Source of the DNA: Algoriphagus lacus
GTDB lineage: Bacteria; Bacteroidota; Bacteroidia; Cytophagales; Cyclobacteriaceae
NCBI RefSeq assembly: GCF_003583985.1
Contig: NZ_QXML01000005.1
Span: 151,680-215,679 of the forward strand
Reading direction: 5' to 3'
DNA length: 64,000 nucleotides
The notes beneath the pieces were generated by a model. The model was not told where the DNA came from. It made no database searches and worked only from the letters and a program-made list of their open reading frames with translations. The position numbers and the translations under genes were made by a program. Shown here in pieces: positions 45,148 through 53,195 of the stretch (positions are counted from its first letter, which is position 1; every line of letters starts with the position of its first letter).

Positions 45148-45401
45148 GCCGAATAGAGGTAAAAGTGGTGATCTTCAAGTGAGGGAGGTAATGGAAAAAA
45201 CGGATTCAGATTCATTGCTTCCAATCTTCTTCGTTCCAGTCTATTCTTGATTTCTTCGATGATATCTCCCACCGGCTTGGGCTCGGTCACCAGCAGATAT
45301 CCATACTGAGGCTGATGCTCGTCTTCCACAAAGAACTTTACCTGACAATTGCCAGAGGCAAGGGTCTTGGTCGTGATGCTGATTTTTTCCGCTGTTTCCA
45401 T
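45144..45401 (-). CDS. 85-residue protein co-encoded with S24 repressor
   Basis: The small protein (METAEKISITTKTLASGNCQ...) has predicted strands, then a charged helix 'DIIEEIKNRLERRRLEAMN' and a Pro-rich tail. No family is recognised and there is no signal peptide. Its stop overlaps the repressor start by 4 bp (ATGA), so the two are translationally coupled. Candidate operators lie 33-96 bp upstream. It could be an antirepressor, a co-regulator, or an unrelated passenger; nothing decides between these. Confidence 0.8.
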   Translation of the reverse strand: METAEKISITTKTLASGNCQVKFFVEDEHQPQYGYLLVTEPKPVGDIIEEIKNRLERRRLEAMNLNPFFPLPPSLEDHHFYLYSA

Positions 45402-45433
45402 AACTGATTCGATTAACGACAGCTAAGATAAAA

Positions 45434-45452
45434 ATGTTACTTTTTTAAACAT
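45434..45452. promoter_or_regulatory. Candidate operator ATGTT-N9-AACAT
   Basis: The inverted repeat ATGTT / AACAT with a 9-bp AT-rich spacer lies 33 bp upstream of the ATG of the 85-residue gene. It is close enough to block its promoter. Autoregulation by the S24 repressor is an inference. Confidence 0.35.
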
Positions 45453-45482
45453 ACCATTGATCGAAAAATCAACATAATTAAT

Positions 45483-45497
45483 TGACAAATTCTGTCA
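45483..45497. promoter_or_regulatory. Candidate operator TGACA-N5-TGTCA
   Basis: TGACAAATTCTGTCA is a perfect 5-bp inverted repeat with a 5-bp spacer, about 82 bp upstream of the 85-residue gene. The size fits a dimeric HTH regulator site. The remaining part of the 45402-45717 gap shows no gene. Confidence 0.4.
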
Positions 45498-45717
45498 GTC
45501 TTTGAATCCTCCTTACAACTCACTAATTATCAGGATACCACAGGATAGAATCGTTTGATTTTCCATGAAAGGATACTGCTCAATTGGTTTTACAACCGCT
45601 CAACGAATTACTCCCTGACTAAAACAATTTATGTGGTTTTCTTTGTTACGTGTAGGCTTTGAAAAGCGAGCTGGCCCCAAGAAACGGTGCCGATCAAAGT
45701 GAAAATTAAACCACCTT

Positions 45718-48474
45718 ATGAAATACCTGCTTTTGATTCTATTTTTTGTTGGAACCGTCTTGAACGGTTTTTCTCAGACATATACTCTTCGGGGCAAAGT
45801 GCAGGACACAGGAACTAGGCAAGGGGTCCCATACGCAAATATCTTACTGTTAACCCTGACCGACTCTTCCCAAGTCACCGGCATGATCACAGATCAGGAT
45901 GGAAGTTTTGAAATCACCAACATACGGGAAGGAGATTACCTTTTCAAAGTTCAATACCTCGGTTATCAGAATATTTTCAAAACAGTTCAAATCTCCAGTA
46001 ATCTGGACCTTGGCATCATCGGAATCAGCGAGGAAGCTACAGCACTCAATGAAGTGGTAGTTGCAGCCAGACGATCTACTGGTTCTCAGCGAAGCGACAC
46101 CACGATGTACAATGCTGACGCTTTCAAAACGATGAAGGATGCCAGTGCTCAGGTACTGATCGAAAAGCTGCCTGGTGTAACTTCGGATAATGGATCCCTG
46201 CAGGCTCAGGGAGAAAACATCGCACAGATTTTAGTCGATGGGAAGCCTTTCTTCGGGACTGACGTTCGAACTGCGCTGCAAAATATCCCCGCAGAAGTAA
46301 TCCAAAGCATCGAAATCTACGATCAGAAAAGCGAAAAGGCCCAGTTGAGCGGATTTGATGATGGAGAGCGTCTGAAGACCATCAATATCATCACCAAACC
46401 AAACCGCAGAAAAGGTCAGTTTGGAAAAACCACAGCAGGGTACGGAACCGACGACCGGTATTTGGTAGGCGCGAGCATCAATGCGTTTGACGAAGACCAG
46501 CGGATCACTTTTACCGGACTGACCAACAACGTCAACATGCTCAATTATTCGAGCGATCCCAATTCCCAGGACAATTCCACCCCTCAGGAAGGGATCATTA
46601 CGACCAACATTCTCGGTCTTAACTACACCGATCTTTGGGGAGAAAAGATCAAAGTCACCGGAAGCTATGTCTATTCCAACCGGGAAAACGTGGGGATTGT
46701 CAATCTGTTCAGGGATTTTGTGACCACCGACGAATCCAATCAGTTTTACACCGAAACGAGCACCGATGTCCGGATCAACAACGAACATCAGGCGAATCTA
46801 AGACTCGAGTACAACATCGATGACAAAAACCGAATTCTTTATATCCCGAGATTTTCTGCCCGATTTGAATCGGAAAATTCAGGCTTTGTTGGAGAAACCG
46901 AAGATGGAGTCAATCTGATCAACCAAGTAGAGAACCTGAAAACGGGTAACTATCAGGACTACGATCTATTCAACCGTCTCCTCTATAGCCACAAGTTCAA
47001 CAAACCGGGAAGGACAATAACTTGGAGAAGTAATTTCTCCAGTGGATGGAATCAGGACGAATCCGACCGGAAAGCCCGTAACACCTACTATGAAGATGGT
47101 GGACAGCGATTGGAAAATATCGACCAACGGACCACCCGGGAACGAACCGGCAACTCTTGGGAAACAGGCGTTTCTTTTACCGAGGCTTTAGGAAAAAAAG
47201 GCCAGATGGAGCTTGAATACGAAATCGGCAACCGAAAAAATGACTCCGACAAACTGACGTACAATGTTGAAGGCGGAGATTTCGAGACCGGCAATCTGTT
47301 TTTGGACACAGCCCTGAGCAATACCTTCCAAAGCGAATACCTGACTCAGGAGTTTGAAGCAGGATATCAGTTTACCTCCGAAAAGCTGAAAATGCAGACT
47401 GAAGTCGAATATCAGGATGCCCAGTTGGACAATGTCCAGGAATTCCCGGGAGCTTTCGAACTAAAAAGAAGATTCAACGCTATCCTTCCCACCGTAAGGA
47501 TGGAGTACCAATTTTCTCCAAACACCAATATCCAGCTGGATTACGACACCTATACCAATGAACCCCAAATCAACCAACTTCAGGCGGTCATTGACAATAC
47601 CAATCCGCTACAACTCCGCACTGGAAATCCTGAACTGGATCAGGCTTACAGCAATCAGTTCCGGCTGAGATTCCGAAGCAACAATCCGGACACTGACAAA
47701 AACTGGTTCATTTACGCCCAGTCCACCCTTACCGACCGGTTCATCACCAACAGTTCCTTCATCGCGCAGGAGCCTACAGAGATTCAGGATGGAATTATCC
47801 TGGAAAAAGGTTCTCAACTCAACAAACCTGTCAATTTGAACGGGTATTTTGAAGTGAGATCCTGGATGAGTTATGGCATGCCAATGGGCTTCATCAAGTC
47901 CAACTTCAACATCAACCTGGGAGGAGGAATCACCAAAAGACCGGGTATCGTAAACGACCAAACGGGATTCAATAACTCCCGACGAATCAGCACAGGATTT
48001 TCCATCAATTCCAGTATCAGCGATCAGATCGACTTTAACATTTGGTCACGATCCTCATTCAACGATGTGGAAAACACCCTGAATCCAAGTCTAAACGACA
48101 ATTTCTTTCAGCAGCGCTTCCGGGTAAATTTCAACTGGATCTTCTGGGAAGGGTTCATTTACCGCCTGGACCTCAACCATCAAATCAACTCAGGACTTTC
48201 CGAAGGATTTGACAACAATTTCTCCCTGATCAACATGAGCCTTGGGAAGAAAATATTCAACAACCAACGGGGAGAAATCAGCATCATGGTCTATGATCTT
48301 TTAGGTCAAAACGCCAATGTAAACCGAAACATCAACTCCACTTACATTGAAGATGTGCAGACCAACGTCCTCCAGCAGTATGTCATGCTTTCTTTCACAT
48401 ATAACCTGAGAAGGTTCAGCAAAGGAATGGATGAAAACCAATACAACGAATTGTATCAGGACGACGAAAACTGA
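45718..48474 (+). CDS. Outer-membrane beta-barrel protein with carboxypeptidase-regulatory and plug-like domains
   Basis: The 918-residue protein has a signal peptide (cleavage after LNGFS). A carboxypeptidase-regulatory-like domain follows (about 22-105, 'YTLRGKVQDTGTRQGVPYAN'), then 'NEVVVAARRSTGSQRSDT'. A plug-like region has 'LIEKLPGVTSDNGSLQAQG' and 'ILVDGKPFFGTDVRTALQNI', and the large C-terminal barrel is of the OMP_b-brl_3 type. This is the TonB-receptor-like architecture for uptake or envelope functions. No SusD partner follows and no clear TonB box is seen at the N-terminus. A terminator closes the gene. Confidence 0.92.
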   Translation: MKYLLLILFFVGTVLNGFSQTYTLRGKVQDTGTRQGVPYANILLLTLTDSSQVTGMITDQDGSFEITNIREGDYLFKVQYLGYQNIFKTVQISSNLDLGIIGISEEATALNEVVVAARRSTGSQRSDTTMYNADAFKTMKDASAQVLIEKLPGVTSDNGSLQAQGENIAQILVDGKPFFGTDVRTALQNIPAEVIQSIEIYDQKSEKAQLSGFDDGERLKTINIITKPNRRKGQFGKTTAGYGTDDRYLVGASINAFDEDQRITFTGLTNNVNMLNYSSDPNSQDNSTPQEGIITTNILGLNYTDLWGEKIKVTGSYVYSNRENVGIVNLFRDFVTTDESNQFYTETSTDVRINNEHQANLRLEYNIDDKNRILYIPRFSARFESENSGFVGETEDGVNLINQVENLKTGNYQDYDLFNRLLYSHKFNKPGRTITWRSNFSSGWNQDESDRKARNTYYEDGGQRLENIDQRTTRERTGNSWETGVSFTEALGKKGQMELEYEIGNRKNDSDKLTYNVEGGDFETGNLFLDTALSNTFQSEYLTQEFEAGYQFTSEKLKMQTEVEYQDAQLDNVQEFPGAFELKRRFNAILPTVRMEYQFSPNTNIQLDYDTYTNEPQINQLQAVIDNTNPLQLRTGNPELDQAYSNQFRLRFRSNNPDTDKNWFIYAQSTLTDRFITNSSFIAQEPTEIQDGIILEKGSQLNKPVNLNGYFEVRSWMSYGMPMGFIKSNFNINLGGGITKRPGIVNDQTGFNNSRRISTGFSINSSISDQIDFNIWSRSSFNDVENTLNPSLNDNFFQQRFRVNFNWIFWEGFIYRLDLNHQINSGLSEGFDNNFSLINMSLGKKIFNNQRGEISIMVYDLLGQNANVNRNINSTYIEDVQTNVLQQYVMLSFTYNLRRFSKGMDENQYNELYQDDEN

Positions 48475-48491
48475 GTTATCAAAATTCACAG

Positions 48492-48518
48492 AAAGCCTCA
48501 AAAATTGAGGCTTTTTTT
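48492..48518 (+). terminator. Rho-independent terminator after beta-barrel gene
   Basis: AAAGCCTCAA (48492-48501) pairs with TTGAGGCTTT (48505-48514) and ends in a T run, 18 bp after the stop. Confidence 0.93.
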
Positions 48519-48649
48519 ACTTTTATTCAGCTCGGCACAACGGAGATTTTTCAAATAACCCTATCTTAAATCCGAATAATTCTTTGGGAAATCAGGGATT
48601 AACCAAAATAAATAACACTTAATTCACCCTTCTTTATTCCTTCAAAAAC

Positions 48650-50554
48650 ATGCCCGGCAAGCGATTGATTTCCAGTGTTTATTTGGCTTTCTTTTTCTTG
48701 TTCATAGGGAATGTCTCTGCCCAGGATATAAAAAAGATGCTCCAAAAAGGAGTCACTTCAGCTGATTCAAGCGACTATTACTTTTCCGCAGCAAAATCCC
48801 TTATCAAAACTCCAGTAGATCAGGCAGAATTTGACTTTGCAAAGAACACCTACTTCTCTAATCAGGGCATGCTTGACAGTTGCATTTATTATGGTCAAAA
48901 GGCCTTGACCTATTTCGAGAAAGTCAATGACCTCAACAAAATGATCTACGCCCGGCACAACATGAGTAAAGCCTACCGCAGTGCCGGAGATTACGAACAA
49001 GCGATTCAGATTTCCTTTGAAGCACTTCCCATGGCAGAGGAATTGAAAAGCCTTTCCTGGCAGGGTTGGTTGCTCCAGGGCATTTCAAACAATTACCACG
49101 ACTTCTCGGGATACGAAAAGGGCGTTTATTATGGAAAAAAAGCCTACGGGATTCTCCTTCAGAATCTGGAAAATGACCCGATGAGCGTGGTCCTCGCATT
49201 GAACTCTATTGCCATCAACTACGACGATTGGGGTAAATACGACAGCGCACTCTTTTTTCATTCCAAAGTCATGGAACTGAAAAGCTCTCTAGACACGCTT
49301 CAGATTGGATTCACCTATAACAATATCGGCAACACGCTGATCAAACTCAATCGGCTCGAAGAAGCCAAACCCTGGATCCAAACGGCCATCAAAATCAGTG
49401 AGACCAACTCGAAATCCGGTATTTCGGAAGATTATGATCTTGCTACCTATTACACCAACCTTGGGAGGATCAACACCAAAACCGGTAATTTCAAGGATGC
49501 CGGAGAAGCACTGAACCGAGGAAAATTCTACTCACTTCGAAGCCAGAGCAAGGAAAAAATAGGCGACAATTACGAGGCACTTTATGAGTTTTTCAAAAAC
49601 TCTTCTGGCCCCGATTCTGCCCTTTTTTACCACGAACTCCTCACCCAAATCAACGACAGCATTTTCAGTGAGAAAAATGCTCAGCTAATCACCGAGACCG
49701 AAACCAAATATCAGATCGCTGAGAAGGAGCGAATTTTGGCCGAGGAAAAACTCAAGAACCAGCGGATCACGTTTGGCGCTGCGGCTTTGGGAATCTTCCT
49801 GATGGCTTCCATCGGGATCGGCTTTTTGACCGTAAAACAGCAAAAACTTAAAAACCGGCAGCAGCAACAAGAGATTGAATTCCAAAAAATCAAAGCTCAA
49901 GTGGATATCCAAAACCGACTTCAGGAGCAGCGATTTGCCATTTCCAGAGATTTGCATGACAACATCGGCGTACAACTCACTTTCATCATTCTTTCTGTCG
50001 ATCAGCTGAAAAAAAGTCTACAACCGCTGAGTGAAAAGGCCCTGACCAGCTTGGACTTGATCAAATCCTTTACCCAATCCACCATAATCGAACTAAGGGA
50101 CACCATCTGGGCCATGAACAAACCCGAGATGAGCTTTGCCGATTTGAAGGAACGGTTGTGGGGTTTTATCGAAAAGGCCAAATTTTCAGAAACAGTCGCC
50201 TTTAGCTTTGAAATGGATGAAGCACTTGAGGAAATGAAGCTGAGTTCCTTTGAAGGAATCACCCTCTACCGGATTATTCAGGAAGGGGTGCACAATGGAT
50301 TCAAGCATGCTGAGGCCGGTAATATCTCCATTTTCCTTCGAAAAAAAGGAAATGACGGACTGGTCATTCAGATCGAGGATGACGGAAAAGGCTTTTCTTT
50401 GGAAGTAGCTGAATTTGGAAACGGCATATTAAATCTCAGGAAGCGTGTTTCGGATTTGAAGGGAAAAATTGATATTAACTCCACGATCCAAAAAGGCACC
50501 AAAATCAGGATTGAATTACCCGAAAACTTCCATGGTTCGACTCGGAATAGCTGA
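48650..50554 (+). CDS. TPR-containing sensor histidine kinase (HisKA_3/NarX-LytS-like)
   Basis: The 634-residue kinase has a signal peptide and a periplasmic region of tetratricopeptide repeats (about 60-350, for example 'KAYRSAGDYEQAIQISFEAL'). A coiled stretch leads to one membrane segment (about 375-397) and a HisKA_3 dimerisation domain with His 436 in 'AISRDLHDNIGVQLTF'. The HATPase C-terminus has 'IQEGVHNGFKHAEAGNISIF', 'IEDDGKGFSLEV' and 'GILNLRKRVSDLKGKIDI'. The 3' end overlaps the response regulator gene by 23 bp, so the two form one signalling pair. The signal sensed is unknown. Confidence 0.93.
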   Translation: MPGKRLISSVYLAFFFLFIGNVSAQDIKKMLQKGVTSADSSDYYFSAAKSLIKTPVDQAEFDFAKNTYFSNQGMLDSCIYYGQKALTYFEKVNDLNKMIYARHNMSKAYRSAGDYEQAIQISFEALPMAEELKSLSWQGWLLQGISNNYHDFSGYEKGVYYGKKAYGILLQNLENDPMSVVLALNSIAINYDDWGKYDSALFFHSKVMELKSSLDTLQIGFTYNNIGNTLIKLNRLEEAKPWIQTAIKISETNSKSGISEDYDLATYYTNLGRINTKTGNFKDAGEALNRGKFYSLRSQSKEKIGDNYEALYEFFKNSSGPDSALFYHELLTQINDSIFSEKNAQLITETETKYQIAEKERILAEEKLKNQRITFGAAALGIFLMASIGIGFLTVKQQKLKNRQQQQEIEFQKIKAQVDIQNRLQEQRFAISRDLHDNIGVQLTFIILSVDQLKKSLQPLSEKALTSLDLIKSFTQSTIIELRDTIWAMNKPEMSFADLKERLWGFIEKAKFSETVAFSFEMDEALEEMKLSSFEGITLYRIIQEGVHNGFKHAEAGNISIFLRKKGNDGLVIQIEDDGKGFSLEVAEFGNGILNLRKRVSDLKGKIDINSTIQKGTKIRIELPENFHGSTRNS

Positions 50555-51182
50555 AGATAGTCCTTACATCCTAAAAGCTCTGACCGAAAAACTGAGCTCA
50601 ATTCCTAATGTTCAGCTGAAAGTAAAAGCAGTCAACGGCAAAGATCTGATCGAAAAACTCCAGCAGGATTCCAATCTGGATCTGATTTTCATGGACATCG
50701 AAATGCCCGAAATGAACGGGATTGAGGCCACGTATCTGATCAAGCAGCGATGGCCCCAGATCAAAGTAGTCATGCTGACTGTTTTTGATTCTGATGATAA
50801 AATTTTCAATTCAATCCGGGCAGGTGCGGATGGGTATTTGCTTAAAGAAGCCGAAAATCAGGACTTGGAAAAGGCCATCCGGGACACCCTGGAAGGTGGT
50901 GCAGCGATGACACCCTCCATTGCTTTGAAAACACTCCGCCTGCTAAGAAATCCTCAACTCCCTGAAAATCTTCCAGAACCCGAGGAAGTCCGGCTTTCCA
51001 AACGGGAGATTGAAATATTGGAGCAGCTCAGCAAAGGACTGAAATACAAAATGATTGCTGACAATCTTTTCCTTTCAGTAGGCACGGTCAAAAAACACGT
51101 GGACAATGTGTACTCCAAACTTCAAGCCCACAACAAACTCGAAGCAATCCAAAAAGCAAAATCCAATCGTCTGATCGGCTAG
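50532..51182 (+). CDS. NarL/LuxR-type response regulator
   Basis: ATG 50532 (MVRLGIAEDSPYILKAL) is chosen because it starts directly at the receiver domain; an in-frame ATG at 50469 adds 21 residues from inside the kinase gene. The ~216-residue protein has a receiver domain with phospho-acceptor Asp 55 ('LDLIFMDIEMPEMNG'). Its C-terminal LuxR HTH has 'LSKREIEILEQLSKGLKYKM' and 'LFLSVGTVKKHVDNVYSKL'. It is the cognate regulator of the overlapping TPR kinase. Targets are unknown. Confidence 0.94.
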   Translation: MVRLGIAEDSPYILKALTEKLSSIPNVQLKVKAVNGKDLIEKLQQDSNLDLIFMDIEMPEMNGIEATYLIKQRWPQIKVVMLTVFDSDDKIFNSIRAGADGYLLKEAENQDLEKAIRDTLEGGAAMTPSIALKTLRLLRNPQLPENLPEPEEVRLSKREIEILEQLSKGLKYKMIADNLFLSVGTVKKHVDNVYSKLQAHNKLEAIQKAKSNRLIG

Positions 51183-51255
51183 AATACTGAAAATAGCGTA
51201 TTTCAGAGCCTGACTTTCACACCTACTTTCGAAAAAAAATCAACCGAAAGCAGGT

Positions 51256-52551
51256 ATGAAATACAAACACCTTTTTCTTTTAATGGCCTTGATCGGAATT
51301 TTGGCCTCCTGTGATCTTCTCAGCAGTGGAGATGACAGTACAGATGGAACAGACGGAACTTCTGGAGGAGACCAACTCGCTAAGGAAGTTGCTGATGCAA
51401 AGGCCTTCTACACCAAACAGGGAGCTCAGTTTAAGTTTCGGGTGTATGCCTTCAACGGTGACCTAAACAACCGGCATGAGATGTACCTACAAAAGATCTT
51501 TGAGCGAAACGGAAAAATCTCCTTCATTTCTGAGTCTTGGACCACCTTTGGAGGGACCTCTTTCACCTATAAAATCAACGCAAGCGGTGAATTGATCCTT
51601 GATCCGACCATTGGAGGAAATCAGCTGAATCCTGCTAATGAAAATGAAATCAATGCCGAGGATCAGCTGGTAGTATATCAATACGGTTCGGGTGCAGTGA
51701 CTCACGGTGCTTATGGAAATTCGCGTGGGGTAATGCATAACCTCAGCACCCAGAAGATTCAGCAAACTCCCATGAATAATTCTGAGCAGGGTTACTTGCT
51801 CAATCTCAAAGGCAAAAGCTATGTCTTCAGCATGGGGTTAAATTCCAATACCGGCTTTCCAAGCCTTTACACTTTTGTGCCAGGTGTACCTCCGGCGGCA
51901 GATCGCTGGGATTTGACAGACCTTCCCAATTTTAAGAATGTCGGGATCAACTTCACCAATGATGCATCAAAGGCTGGAAATCCAAACAAGGTTTTCTGGA
52001 CTTGGGTAAGCTACGATGCTGTGAATACCACCAATGGAAAAATCCACTGCGTTTCCTTTGACGGAAGCAACTTCAGCGCGATCACTTCCAAATCAATCGG
52101 TCCTGTAGGTGAGACACTTTCCATGGAGAAAAAACACATGCCTGTCCTGTACAAAAATCCAAACAATCTTGACCAACCTTACATCGTGGTTCGCAGATGG
52201 AATAATCAAAACATCCTGGACATCTACAAATACACAGGTACGGCGATTGAAACAGTCGCGGAAGGAGTATCCCTCCCAACCACCTTGCCGGCAAGCAATG
52301 GGGTAACACGGGAATACAAAGAAATCGCCTTTACCGGCAACAATGTCTACCTGATTGCCCGGGCAGACAACAAGCTATACAGGCTCAAAGGGAAAGATTG
52401 GGAAGTCATCGGACAAAATCTCCTTACCGGTGAAAATAAGTTCACCGCGATCGAAGGAGGGGCTGACGGACTTTACCTGGGGATTTCCTACTTGCTCCAA
52501 AACGGGAACCTGATCCGTATTGCAGGTGATCTGGTGTTTTTGAAAAATTGA
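51256..52551 (+). CDS. Lipoprotein of unknown function
   Basis: The 431-residue protein carries a lipoprotein signal (MKYKHLFLLMALIGILASCD, lipobox LASC). A Gly/Asp/Thr-rich spacer and a long beta-strand-rich body follow. Repeating strand-turn pieces such as 'PYIVVRRWNNQNILDIYKY', 'NNVYLIARADNKLYRLKGKD' and 'GGADGLYLGISYLLQNG' suggest a propeller-like fold, but no family is recognised. It follows the TPR kinase/regulator pair after 73 bp on the same strand, and may be part of that unit or a target. Confidence 0.8.
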   Translation: MKYKHLFLLMALIGILASCDLLSSGDDSTDGTDGTSGGDQLAKEVADAKAFYTKQGAQFKFRVYAFNGDLNNRHEMYLQKIFERNGKISFISESWTTFGGTSFTYKINASGELILDPTIGGNQLNPANENEINAEDQLVVYQYGSGAVTHGAYGNSRGVMHNLSTQKIQQTPMNNSEQGYLLNLKGKSYVFSMGLNSNTGFPSLYTFVPGVPPAADRWDLTDLPNFKNVGINFTNDASKAGNPNKVFWTWVSYDAVNTTNGKIHCVSFDGSNFSAITSKSIGPVGETLSMEKKHMPVLYKNPNNLDQPYIVVRRWNNQNILDIYKYTGTAIETVAEGVSLPTTLPASNGVTREYKEIAFTGNNVYLIARADNKLYRLKGKDWEVIGQNLLTGENKFTAIEGGADGLYLGISYLLQNGNLIRIAGDLVFLKN

Positions 52552-52576
52552 GCGGTTTCTTCGATTTTGTTTATAA

Positions 52577-52602
52577 ATGCCTCCCAATTAACCAGGAGGC
52601 AT
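52577..52602. terminator. Hairpin between convergent lipoprotein and response-regulator genes
   Basis: ATGCCTCC (52577-52584) and GGAGGCAT (52595-52602) form a perfect 8-bp stem with a 10-nt loop. The following T run is short (CATTT), so it is a weaker terminator candidate for either convergent gene. Confidence 0.55.
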
Positions 52603-52610
52603 CATTTCAT

Positions 52611-53195
52611 TTATTCCCGAACAGAATCCAACTTTTGGGCACATTTCAATAAGAGTTCATTTTGTCTGAGAACCTCATCCCAGTCGTTCTTATGAATTGC
52701 CTCTCTTTGAATTTCCAAATGGTGAACAAGTATTCTGATTAGTTTTTCAGATTGGTCGTTTACTGTGGACGACTTTGATCCTGCATATCTTGTCAAGACA
52801 GAGGAGCCTTGAAGTTCTTTTTCCTTTCTATTATTTAAAGCAGAAAAAACAGCATTGAGCAACAACCTTGCTGAAATGGGCTTAGTCAGGTAATTATCCG
52901 CTCCAAGGGCTAGGCCTCTTTCTTTGTCTTCCTTTCTGGCTTTTGCACTTAGGAATATAAATGGCGTGTTGAGAAACTTTTCCTGAGTCCGGATGAATTC
53001 GAGAAATTGAAATCCATCCATTATCGGCATCATGATGTCACATATAATTAAGTCAATTTCATGATCATTCAGTTTCGAAATTGCGTCCTCCCCATGATCG
53101 GCAGTAAGTAGCCTAAATCCATTGTATTCCAGAATTTCCTTGAGATTCTGTTGCAGTTCGATTTCATCCTCAATCAGCAATAGCGTTTCTTTCAT
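52611..53195 (-). CDS. Response regulator receiver protein without DNA-binding domain
   Basis: The 194-residue protein has one receiver domain (residues 4-120) with phospho-acceptor Asp 53 in 'IDLIICDIMMPIMDGFQF' and the switch Lys in 'ADNYLTKPISA'. The C-terminal ~65 residues ('KLIRILVHHLEIQREAIHKN' and on) are helical and match no output domain I know. Its start overlaps the end of the large PAS/GAF kinase by 26 bp, so it is that kinase's partner. Without an evident DNA-binding domain it may act by protein contact. Confidence 0.9.
   Translation of the reverse strand: MKETLLLIEDEIELQQNLKEILEYNGFRLLTADHGEDAISKLNDHEIDLIICDIMMPIMDGFQFLEFIRTQEKFLNTPFIFLSAKARKEDKERGLALGADNYLTKPISARLLLNAVFSALNNRKEKELQGSSVLTRYAGSKSSTVNDQSEKLIRILVHHLEIQREAIHKNDWDEVLRQNELLLKCAQKLDSVRE

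Noticed and set aside
45402..45717. tRNA or small RNA gene in the gap before the beta-barrel gene
   Set aside because: No cloverleaf arms or TTCGA-type loop could be found; only two short dyads are supported.
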